Shown here piece after piece: positions 1 to 9,600 of a stretch of DNA of 64,000 bases. This DNA comes from an uncultured Bacilli bacterium (lineage in GTDB: Bacteria > Bacillota_I > Bacilli_A > RF39 > UBA660). How positions within the stretch are numbered: the stretch's first letter is position 1; each line of letters begins with the position of its first letter. A program made the position numbers and the translations under genes. The stretch spans positions 38,367 through 102,366 of the forward strand of contig CAJUPN010000007.1 of assembly GCA_910588195.1 (NCBI GenBank), in the 5' to 3' direction. The notes under the pieces were generated by a model, which had not been told where the DNA came from, did not search any database, and saw nothing but the letters and a program-made list of their open reading frames with translations.

Positions 1-337
1 CACGAATAGTCCTTCTATATTTTAAAAAATCATTTCTAGAAAAGCTTTTTTGCATTACATAAATACTTCCTGTCATGCAATCACATAAAGCATGATCAAG
101 AATTAGATTTTCTGATTCAAAAACTTTAATATTTTTATCATTATATATTAATTTAAAACCCGGATAATAATCTTGTGATGACATAACTTCAAAGAAATAA
201 ATTTTTTCATCTTCTATATCATTAATAAAATCCATAAGAGTGCTAAAATCCACATCTTTGTCTTCTTTTGTATTTTGAAACAAATCATAATAATACGTAT
301 TAAAAATATTTCTATTTATTATCTTCTTATTTCTCAT
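1..337 (-). CDS. Partial hypothetical protein, cut by the left window edge; possible further immunity-type gene
   Basis: An open frame starts at an ATG at 335-337 (MRNKKIINRN...) and runs about 112 codons to the left edge without a stop, so the C-terminus lies outside the window. It is acidic and aromatic-rich, with no membrane segment. The last visible residues (NDFLKYRRTIRV) resemble the N-terminus of the next gene (KDFFKYRRVSVG), and the DNA at 1-35 matches 1384-1418 clearly by eye. It may therefore continue into the same WIDGDTF-type domain as the 377-1420 and 2675-3697 products. It lies at the distal end of the RHS toxin operon, where immunity genes accumulate. Function is not known. Confidence 0.6.
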   Translation of the reverse strand, partial: MRNKKIINRNIFNTYYYDLFQNTKEDKDVDFSTLMDFINDIEDEKIYFFEVMSSQDYYPGFKLIYNDKNIKVFESENLILDHALCDCMTGSIYVMQKSFSRNDFLKYRRTIR

Positions 338-376
338 TATTTATTCGTCTTCTCTCTATAAGTGCTCTTTTACATA

Positions 377-1420
377 CTATTTATTAAAAATATAGTTTTC
401 TAATTCTTCTTTTAATAAATCTAATTCTTCTTTTCTTTGACTATATCCTTCTTTGTCTTTCCAATTTACTAAATCTTGTTCTATTCCTTCTAATGCTTTT
501 TTCTTCTGTTTCTTTGTTAATGTTTTATTTTTCATTTGTAAATCAGACAGTATTATCCAAAATAATGGTCCATCTATTGAGTCATTAATATAATCTTCAT
601 AGTAATCACACAATTCCTTTATCATTTCTTCATTACTTTGGTTACTCTTTTTACTTGTTCTTAGATACTTTTTATAATCTGCCTTTATATCTAATGCTAC
701 ATCTGAATCATACAGTTTGGGTCCCCATCCATTAATAAAAGAAGATTTTATTTTGTTTTCGTTTTGAGTTATAAAATAGTAAGCATTAAGCAAAAATCTT
801 CCTTCTTCATGAGCCTTTTGAGATTCTTTTAATGTATATATTTTAGATTTTCTTAAATTATAATTTTTATAACATCTGATCAACACATCAATAAAGCTCT
901 CAAATTCTGGGTGTCTAGGATTTGGAAGATTTGTTAATTCTGCTAATGGTGGAATGTATTCATCAAAAGGTTCAGCTATATCAAAATTCCCAATATAATT
1001 GAACATTGAATAATCGCCATCTCTTCTCATCCATATTTCAAATAAATAAGCATTTAAATATCCAAATTCATCAGTTTTACTTTTCAATACATTTTTTTCT
1101 TCAATTGTTAATTCTCCATTATAATTCATTAATCCATACTCATACGTAAAAGAGTTAACCTTTATATATTCTAATTCATTTATTTCTTTCATTGAAGGAA
1201 TTTCAATTGTTTTTGTTAGTTTTGCTCTAAAATACAAATATGTTGAAGATTCTTTATTGGTATCGTACGAGGTTTTAATCAGAATTATATATCTTCCATC
1301 ATACTCTTTAGAATGGTTTTCTATCTTTACCGCAAAAGTATCTCCATCTATCCAATTCTTCTTTTTTGTTTTATCTAATCCCACGGATACTCTCCTATAT
1401 TTAAAAAAATCTTTTTTCAT
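377..1420 (-). CDS. Putative polymorphic-toxin immunity protein, two domains (paralogue of 2675-3697)
   Basis: A 347-residue soluble, charged protein with no signal peptide. Near residues 20-50 it has NWIDGDTFAVKIEN...YDGRYIILIK, which resembles the start of Imm26-type immunity domains; this is recalled similarity, not tested. The C-terminal 120 residues hold a block with GPLFWIILSDLQMK, KKKALEGIEQDL and RKEELDLLK. All of this is shared with the 2675-3697 product, so the two are paralogues. The start ATG overlaps the stop of the preceding 109-residue gene by one base, which implies translational coupling. No cognate toxin directly precedes it, so it may be an orphan immunity gene or protect against the orphan tip at 1765-2634. 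Confidence 0.6.
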   Translation of the reverse strand: MKKDFFKYRRVSVGLDKTKKKNWIDGDTFAVKIENHSKEYDGRYIILIKTSYDTNKESSTYLYFRAKLTKTIEIPSMKEINELEYIKVNSFTYEYGLMNYNGELTIEEKNVLKSKTDEFGYLNAYLFEIWMRRDGDYSMFNYIGNFDIAEPFDEYIPPLAELTNLPNPRHPEFESFIDVLIRCYKNYNLRKSKIYTLKESQKAHEEGRFLLNAYYFITQNENKIKSSFINGWGPKLYDSDVALDIKADYKKYLRTSKKSNQSNEEMIKELCDYYEDYINDSIDGPLFWIILSDLQMKNKTLTKKQKKKALEGIEQDLVNWKDKEGYSQRKEELDLLKEELENYIFNK

Positions 1421-1749
1421 TAATTCCTTAATTTTCTTTTTATTTTATTACTTAATTTTTCTTTTTTTATGTATTCTGCTTGTGGAGCTTTCTTTTTGAT
1501 GAGAGATATATGTAGTTCTTCAAAATCTCCTATAAAAAAAATACCAGAAAGAATACCAATACAAATTTTATACTTTTTTTTATCAAAAGTTTCTATAGTT
1601 ATATATTTTCCCCTTCTTCCAAAATAATCACCATATGTAATATAATATTTTTTAATATTTTTATAGTACACTTCTTTTTTAAATATATAATTAAAGATAA
1701 TACGATCATCCATATATCTTACATCTTTTATTTTTATTATCTCTGCCAT
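1420..1749 (-). CDS. Small hypothetical protein, candidate immunity protein for the orphan RHS tip
   Basis: A 109-residue basic protein with alternating hydrophobic and charged strands, suggesting a compact beta-rich fold. A short hydrophobic stretch (ICIGILSGIFFIG, about residues 62-74) is too short to be a confident membrane segment. The ATG at 1749 follows AAGGAG at a spacing of about 11 bases. It lies 15 bp after the orphan RHS tip and overlaps the next gene by 1 bp. Position directly after a toxin cassette is the usual place of a cognate immunity gene; the role is inferred from position only. Confidence 0.5.
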   Translation of the reverse strand: MAEIIKIKDVRYMDDRIIFNYIFKKEVYYKNIKKYYITYGDYFGRRGKYITIETFDKKKYKICIGILSGIFFIGDFEELHISLIKKKAPQAEYIKKEKLSNKIKRKLRN

Positions 1750-1764
1750 ATATTCTATATCTCC

Positions 1765-2634
1765 TTAATAAAGATCAAAACCAATTTTTATATAAGCTCC
1801 AGCACCAAGATGAAAATTTATGTTTACTCCAACAAATAAAGAATCATCTGTTTTTGAAATTTCCATATAATCTCTAGATATACCAGAAAAACTGATACTC
1901 TTTATATCATCCCATGAACCCACGTCAAAATTAAAGTGCGAAAAAGAAAGACTTTGTGTAGTTTCAAAACCTTCGCTTAATTTTCCTTTTTTGTATCTAA
2001 CAAATTCATCAGTAGTATCAGTTACTCCAGCAACTCCTGCACTACCCGAAACTCCTGTTCCTGATCCTGCCTCAATTGTAAAATGATTTTTGTAGAAATT
2101 AAGTCTATCGCTAACTTCTTTTTTCAATTTATTTCCTATTTCTTTTACAACCTTTTTACTAGAATCAATAAAATTTGTAACTAAATTTTTACCTTTATTA
2201 TAGCAATCAGAAAAAAACTTTGTTACTTTTTTAAATAAGTGTCCACTTGCATCAAAATTAGATATTGGATTATTTTCTGCATAAAGAAATAAATTGTTTC
2301 CTATCGCTGAAATTACTATGTAATCATCAGCATTAATGAATCTACACCATTCAGGATTATAATATCTACCATTTAAATAATATAACTTTGTTTCTTCATC
2401 ATAATAGTAGCTTCTATATCTAAATGGGTTTATTGTACCTATATTATTTGTTGTAGTATCAATAATTGATATTACTTTACCCCATGGGTCATACTTATAT
2501 GTTACTACTAAGTTATAATTACTATCATATATTCCGATTACATCATTCTGATAATTTTTTTGATAATAGTATTGTAATCCATTATATTTAAATCCTAGAA
2601 TGTTTGCACTATCATCATAAATATAGTATAACAT
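1765..2634 (-). CDS. Orphan RHS C-terminal tip cassette (core end plus alternative toxin tip)
   Basis: The 289-residue frame begins inside an RHS core (MLYYIYDDSANILGF). It keeps the core signature PFRYRSYYYDEETKLYYLNG, RYYNP and EWCRFINADD to about residue 103, then has a tip unrelated to that of the main RHS protein. The tip contains NPISNFDASGH, an amphipathic Lys-rich helix and a Gly/Ser-rich beta region ending GAGAYIKIGFDLY. The first 103 codons match the main RHS gene at about 93% DNA identity. No Shine-Dalgarno sequence precedes the ATG (upstream reads TTTTTATAATCGAATATG). It is probably a silent reserve cassette, expressed only after recombination into the full gene. The activity of the tip is unknown. 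Confidence 0.75.
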   Translation of the reverse strand: MLYYIYDDSANILGFKYNGLQYYYQKNYQNDVIGIYDSNYNLVVTYKYDPWGKVISIIDTTTNNIGTINPFRYRSYYYDEETKLYYLNGRYYNPEWCRFINADDYIVISAIGNNLFLYAENNPISNFDASGHLFKKVTKFFSDCYNKGKNLVTNFIDSSKKVVKEIGNKLKKEVSDRLNFYKNHFTIEAGSGTGVSGSAGVAGVTDTTDEFVRYKKGKLSEGFETTQSLSFSHFNFDVGSWDDIKSISFSGISRDYMEISKTDDSLFVGVNINFHLGAGAYIKIGFDLY

Positions 2635-2637
2635 ATT
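2325..2637. repeat. 313-bp direct repeat, copy 1 (orphan RHS core end)
   Basis: The stretch aligns without gaps to 4341-4653, offset 2016 bp (672 codons). I count about 22 mismatches by hand, roughly 93% identity. Similarity stops abruptly at both ends: at the core/tip border on the left, and three bases beyond the ATG on the right. It lets the orphan tip recombine in frame into the main RHS gene. Confidence 0.92.
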
Positions 2638-2674
2638 CGATTATAAAAAGTGTTTATTTGCTTTTTTATTAATA

Positions 2675-3697
2675 TTATAATATATGATCTTCTAACTTCT
2701 TCTTAATAGAATCAAGTACTTTTTTTCTTTCTATATATGTTCCCTTTACTCTCCAATTATCTAAATCTTGTTCTATTGCTTCGAGTGCTTTTTTCTTAGT
2801 ATATTCAGTTAATATATTATCCTTCATAAGTAAATCTGCTAATGTAATCCAAAATAATGGACCTTCTATTGGATCATTAATATAATCTTCATAACAATCA
2901 CACAATTCTTTTATCATTTCCTCGCTACTTTGATTATTCTTTTTATTTTTTCTCATATATTTTCTATAATCTGTTCTTATCTCTAAGGCTAAACCTGCAT
3001 CATACAGCTTTGGTCCTAATCCATATAAGTATATTTCTTTTGTTTTCTTCATTTCTAGTTTTGATAGCTTTAAAAATTCTTCAACAAAAATTACATTTCC
3101 CTTATATTTATCAGCAAATCTTTTACTTCCCTCAGGTGTAAAATGTGATGATTTCCTTAAATTATAATTTTCATAATCATCTATTAAATTTTTTATCCAA
3201 TCAAATTTTGTATAATATGAGGTAAGTTCAACCCATCTATACGGGATGAATTCATTTTTAGGGCAATCAAATTTATAATTACCTATATAAATGAAATCAC
3301 TAAAATTGAATTCTCTGTGAAAATACAACTTATATAAGTATTCATAAGTATAATTAAATTCATCAGCTTCTGAATATAAGCCTTTGTTAAATTTATTAAT
3401 GGTTGAATCATCAGTGTAAATAACCCATGTCTTAATAAATTCCAATTTATTTAATTCTTCATAAGTGTTGGGTATTTCTTTATCTTTTGTTATTTTAATA
3501 TAGAAGGATGGAGAATTTCTCATATATTTTTCAAATTCATCTTTTGATTCAAAATCTTTTTTCCATATATCATTTACACTTTTTATTAATATCAAATATT
3601 TCCCATTGTATTTGTCTGAATAATTCTCTATTTTTACAGCAAAAGTATCTCCATCTATCCAATTTTTTCTTTTTGTTTTATCTGTTATTCTTTCCAT
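2675..3697 (-). CDS. Putative immunity protein for the RHS nuclease tip (two-domain, Imm26-like N-terminus)
   Basis: A 340-residue cytosolic-type protein. Residues about 10-40 read KNWIDGDTFAVKIEN and NGKYLILIK, and YIGNY follows near residue 135, in the manner of an Imm26-like domain (recalled, not tested). The C-terminal block has GPKLYD, EEMIKELCD, GPLFWITLADLLMK and KKKALEAIEQDL. It is paralogous to 377-1420. The ATG at 3697 lies inside the 3-prime end of the RHS gene (13-bp overlap) with GGAG seven bases upstream, a tight coupling typical of toxin-immunity pairs. It would be expected to bind and block the GIY-YIG-like tip; that partner is inferred from position. Confidence 0.65.
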   Translation of the reverse strand: MERITDKTKRKNWIDGDTFAVKIENYSDKYNGKYLILIKSVNDIWKKDFESKDEFEKYMRNSPSFYIKITKDKEIPNTYEELNKLEFIKTWVIYTDDSTINKFNKGLYSEADEFNYTYEYLYKLYFHREFNFSDFIYIGNYKFDCPKNEFIPYRWVELTSYYTKFDWIKNLIDDYENYNLRKSSHFTPEGSKRFADKYKGNVIFVEEFLKLSKLEMKKTKEIYLYGLGPKLYDAGLALEIRTDYRKYMRKNKKNNQSSEEMIKELCDCYEDYINDPIEGPLFWITLADLLMKDNILTEYTKKKALEAIEQDLDNWRVKGTYIERKKVLDSIKKKLEDHIL

Positions 3698-6600
3698 TTA
3701 CACACTCCATTTGGATTAATTTTAGTTATATGATTATATGTATCTTCATATTCATCAATAAATTGTGAATAAAGAGATCCAGATGGCCCAATACTATTTA
3801 TTTTGTTATTCCATCCTCTTATATCAGTTCTATTCAAAGTATTACACATAACGATTAATGTTTGTTCTGTTTTTCTAGCCTCGTCTAATGTTAAATTATC
3901 TTCTAAGACTACAAAAGTCAAAGCTTTTTTTTGTGGATTTCTATTATGCGCTGCTTCTCTTCTTTTTTGGTTGTTAGTTCTTCCAGCATACTGCATATCC
4001 CCATTTGAATCATACAATCCATATACTAAATTATTTCTCTTTTGATTTTTATTATTTTTATTCTTGTTTTTATTTACTTTATCAGAAACTCTTGTTGTCT
4101 GAGGTCTAGTATATACATTGTCTACATAATAACTGTATGCCGCATCAAATAGAAGAAGTCCACCAACCACTACCATTCCAGCACCAATAACAGCTCCAGC
4201 TCCTATTCCTCCAGAAAGTGCCCCACCTAGGATTGCTACACCCCAAGATTTACCTTTTGGATCAATTCTTACTATTGGATTGTTACATGTATAGGAATAC
4301 ATATTTAGGCTATATATATCTTGATTCGCATTTATTATACCATCAGCATTAATGAATCTACACCATTCAGGATTATAATATCTACTATTTAAATAATATA
4401 ACTTAGTTTCTTCATCATAATAGTAACTTCTATATCTAAATGGGTTTATTGTACCTATATTATTTTCTGTTGTATCATTAACAGATATTACTTTACCCCA
4501 AGCATCATATTTATATGTTACTACTAAATTATAAGCACTATCATATATTCCTGTTATATCATTCTGATAATTCTTTTGATAATAGTATTGTAATCCATTA
4601 TATTTAAATCCTAGAATATTTGCACTATCATCATAGATATAGTATAACATATTAGTTTCTTTTTCGTCATTAATAATTGAACATCTTTCTTCAAATATTA
4701 TTTTATTTCCTTCTAGATAATAATTAATGTATGATCCATTGTCAAATTCTTTTACAGTTCTTATTCCATTTTGATTGTAAGCATAATCAATTCTTCTATT
4801 ATCATCTTGATATGATGATAATTCTCTTCCTTTATTCCATGATAACTTTTTATTTCCAATTGTAATAGGATTACCAATAGCATCGTAAGTAATAGTTTCA
4901 TTGTTAAACTTAGTTAGTTGATCTTCCCATGAGGTATTTCTATATTCATATTTATCTTCATTTAATAAAGTATTTGTTTCTAGGTTATATTCTTTCTTAG
5001 TTAAAATATTACCTTCATTATCATATGTGTAAACATACTTTTTATTTAAATCATAATTTTCATCAATTAATAATTGACTTCGATTGTCATAAGTATATTT
5101 ATTTATTACTTCATTGTTTTTTAATATTTCAGTGATATTATATAAATCATCATAAATATATTTGAATGTATCATTTGCAATCTTCATAGTATCTACTATT
5201 AAAGATGTTTTATCTCCATTTCTTTTATATGTAAAATACTCTGGAATACATCCATTTATATTTCTTGATTTTAATCGTCCTAAATAATCATAATCATAGT
5301 TAAGTGAATTATTATCAAACTTAACTTTTATTACTGAGTCATCTTCATTAAATTCATAATCTATTTTATATGTATCATTTTCTAATGTAAAATCTTTATG
5401 ATTAACATTACTGTTTTCATCATATTTATAATTAAGTTTAAATTTATCTAAATAAATATAAGTGCTTAATCTTTTAGCAAAGTCATAATAATATTTTTCA
5501 TAAACATTATCTACTCTACTAACTTGAGTTAATAATCCTAAGTTGTTATAGACATTATAAAATTCACCATAAGATTTAAGTCTATTAAACTCATCATACT
5601 TATAATTAATTTTATTTCCGTTTCCATAAGTAACACTTTTTAATTGACCATTATTTTCATAATATTCATTAGATACTAAGGTATTATTATTTATTTTTAC
5701 TTTACTAGGATTTAAAAATTCATCGTACTCGTATAAGAATATTTTATTTCCAGTTTTAATTTCTTTAACTAAGTTATTGTCATATGTATATTCTACTTTT
5801 TTATTATCTACTTCAACACTTTTTAATCTATCTTTATCATCATATGTGTATTTTGATTCAATTCCTTTTGGATTTGTAATAGAGTCTGTTAATCCTTTTT
5901 CTCTATTTATGTTATATGTTGTCTTTTTCCCTAAAGCATCAGTTACTTCAGTAATGTATTTACCATCTTCTGTATACTTGGCAGAAGTTTCAATAAATTC
6001 ATTAGTGTCAGTGTCTTCAAAATAAAATTCAAATGCTGGATTTCCTTCTTCAATATTAGTAAGAGTTAATTTATTATCATCTGTTACTTTTAAATATAAA
6101 TCTTTTTTGTAAGTTTTTAAATAATTTGATCCATTATTCTTTTTTATTAATTCAAAGTTTGTACTAATTCCATTCTTTACTAGACTAATTGTATCATTCA
6201 TTCTACTTAAAGTGTATGTAGGTAAAATAGTAGAATTAAAAGTATATACTTTTGTTTCAATAATATTTTCTTCAATTGTTTCTTTTTCTATATGATTATT
6301 AACAGTATATGAATAATGACTACATGTATCATCTTTTAGAATTATTTCTCCCGTTTTTAAATTAGGAGTAACATATTTATTAGTTCCTTTAGAACGTATA
6401 TAATAGTTACCACTCAATTCACTACCTTTTGGATTTACATTATTAATGATGGTTTTAATAACATTACCGTGGTTGTCATATTTCATTTCATTAGATATAC
6501 CAGTTGGACTTATACCTTTTAATACACGATCAGTTACTTTATTATCGTATTCATATTTAAAGTTATTTCCTTTGGCATCAAACATACTTGTTAATTCATT

Positions 6601-9600
6601 ATTTTTATCATATTTAAATTCTGTTTTATTATTTATAACATCATAGGTAGAGATTAAGTTTCCTTCATCATCATATTTATAGCTATAATTTCCTAAATCT
6701 TTTACTAATGATATATTTGTTATATAAACAAAGTTTATTTCATGTACACTTAAGATATCTAAGTATATTGCATCATAGTCAGCTTCTGCTACAAATGTTT
6801 CATTGTACATTTGCCAGTCTTTAGAGTGATAATTAAAATTAATATCATAAGTTCCATGGTTGTAATCGGCATCTGGATCCTCTGGATATCCAAAATTTAG
6901 GTGAGCAAAATTACCTTCCATAATTGCTCCATCAATTACTCCTTCATTTTTATACATAAATGAAAGCGTATAAACATCACCTTTTTTTCCATTCATTGGA
7001 ATTGTTTTTGAAAGAACACCACTACCAGTTATTGAACTTCCAAGTTTAAAAGCTCTTTCATTTGATTCTAAAGTAATAATATCATGTGGTGGTATTATTG
7101 CTTCTCCTGTAACTTCATCACTTCCAAAAATACTCCATCCTTTAGTTCCTTCTTTAAAGTTCCCATTTTCAAGTAAATTAAAAGTACTAGCTACATCTCC
7201 TTCTTCTAATTGCATATCATCTATATAAACGGGATTATCTTTGCTTGCAGAAACATGTATACCAAAAAAGTTACTAGAAATAGTTTTAAAGAAATTTATC
7301 TCATATCTTGTAAACTCTTCATTACTAGGTATTGTGACATATTCATACTCTTCTGTTTCTTCTGAATATCCTGTAAATAAATTTAGAGAAATAGGCTTTT
7401 CGTTTTTAAAATAAGCACTAAAAGTATAACTTTTTAATTCTTCCATTTGAGCATAACCATATTCTCTAATATCTTCTTCTATTTTTACTGAGTATAACCC
7501 ACTTCTTGCATATTCACTAGTTCTATATTTGCTTAAGAAATTATATTCTTCACTTTCAAAGCTACTATTTACTAGTAAGTTTTCTCTATACATTAGTGGT
7601 TGTGTTTCACTTTGTAATTTATTAGTATTTGGTGTCCCAAGTTCATTTACATAAGATTCACTAAAACCAATTGTGTTTTTAAGTGTTCCATCTTTACTAA
7701 CTAACATTGTATTTGTAGTATTACCTATTCTATTAAATGAATATCTATATTTTTGATTATTATTATCTGTTACTGTTGTTGAATAAAAATTATATTCAAA
7801 TGTTTTAGATTTTCCTAATTCATTATTAAGTCCATATTGCGTAACTTTTTTTATTTTATATGGTAATCCATCATAATAATCAAAACCAACTGACATACCT
7901 GTTAAATCATTTATTTTACTAATTAAAGAATAAGCATTATATTCAAAAGTAATATTTCCATCTTTAGTTTCAATTGAACTAACTAAATTGTTATTTAAGT
8001 TAACAATTATATTTTTCTTACTAGTAAAAGTTATTTTATTTATTTCATAAGTTATATTTACTGAATTATTTTTACTGTCTTTTATATTAGTTATATTACT
8101 ATTTATATCTCTTGTTATAGTTATATATGTTTCGTCTAAATATTCTATTTTAGATAAATAACTATTTGTAAAGATTAACTTATTCCCATTTTTATCAGTT
8201 ATTTTATATTCTTTAGTTTCTTCATTTATTATTTCTAAAGTAAGTGATAAGCCATCTTCATCTTTATATAAATTATTTTCATGTTCATAAAAATAATGAG
8301 TTGATCCATTACTTGATATATATTTGTATAAATTACCAGCTAAAGAACTATTAGTATTTTTTTCGATTTTTTCATTATAACTAAGATTAAATCCTAAACC
8401 CAATTTATTATCTGCATTTGTTATTACATCACTTGAATTATGAGTTAAATTTAAACCTATTAAACTATTTTGTTCTAATATTTCATCTAATGATATTTGA
8501 GTTGTTAAGTTTCCTGTACAATTATTAATATAACTGTCTCCTTTAGAGATTGAAACAGTATCATAAGTCATGTATTCTAAAATCCCATTTTGTTCACGAT
8601 AATTTACTAACATGAATGGTCTTTTAGCTTCTTCCCCTTCTTCACTATATTTATCATAAGTTTTAGAATAGAAACTATAACTTATGTTGGCATTATCTTG
8701 ATTTGATTCGTCAATAAGCTTTAGCATTATTCCATTATTTTCTTTCCCTTGTTGCCATTCTTTATAAAGATTAGTAATATCTATTTCTGTATACTTTGTA
8801 CCTTCTGTAGATTTAGTTACATAAAAATAATTCTCTAATTCTTTATTATAGTTTTCTCCCATATTATTAAAGCAGGCTGTATTTTCATCCCAAGGTTTAG
8901 TTACTTCATAAGCACCAATTGGTTTTAATTCATGAATTTCTCTAAAAAGTGGATTTAAATAAACTGTTGCACTAATGACATTATCACCAGTTTTTAATTT
9001 AGGCAAAACAAATTTCAATAGAATTCTTGAAATTCTTTCTTGAGAACTTTCTACACTTAAGTACTCATAGTATTCTCCTTGAACATGATTAGGGTTATCA
9101 GAAAATAAAGTTGCATCAAAGACATTTTCTATTTCATCAGCATTTATACTTGGATCTACTAAAACTGGATAACTAGCATTTTCTAAATACTCTTGATCTA
9201 GTTTTAATGTTATTTCATATTTACCATTATTGCCACTTAATTCATAGTGACAATTTTCATTTATGATATTATTAGAATCTTTCATAAAAAGTGAATCAAA
9301 GGTATAAATATTTTTATCTTTATTTAATGCTTTTATTTTATTATTTTCTATTACTAATTCTAAATTAGTTTCTATATCAAATATAATATTTGTATTTATT
9401 TTATCTTTTAAATAAATATTTTCTTTTAATGATTTTCCATGTACTAAATAATGGAAATCAATATTAGGTAATACATCTTCATATATTACTTTATTATTTT
9501 CTTGTTTGGCATTTACTCCAAAACCATTTTTTAATTTAATATTTAAATAATTATCATTATCTAAATCTATGTTAACTAAATATTTATTTTTATATAGTTT

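Noticed and set aside
5777..6646. Plus-strand open frames inside the RHS gene
   Set aside because: They mirror the low-complexity YD-repeat coding strand, have no ribosome sites and encode hydrophobic shadow peptides.
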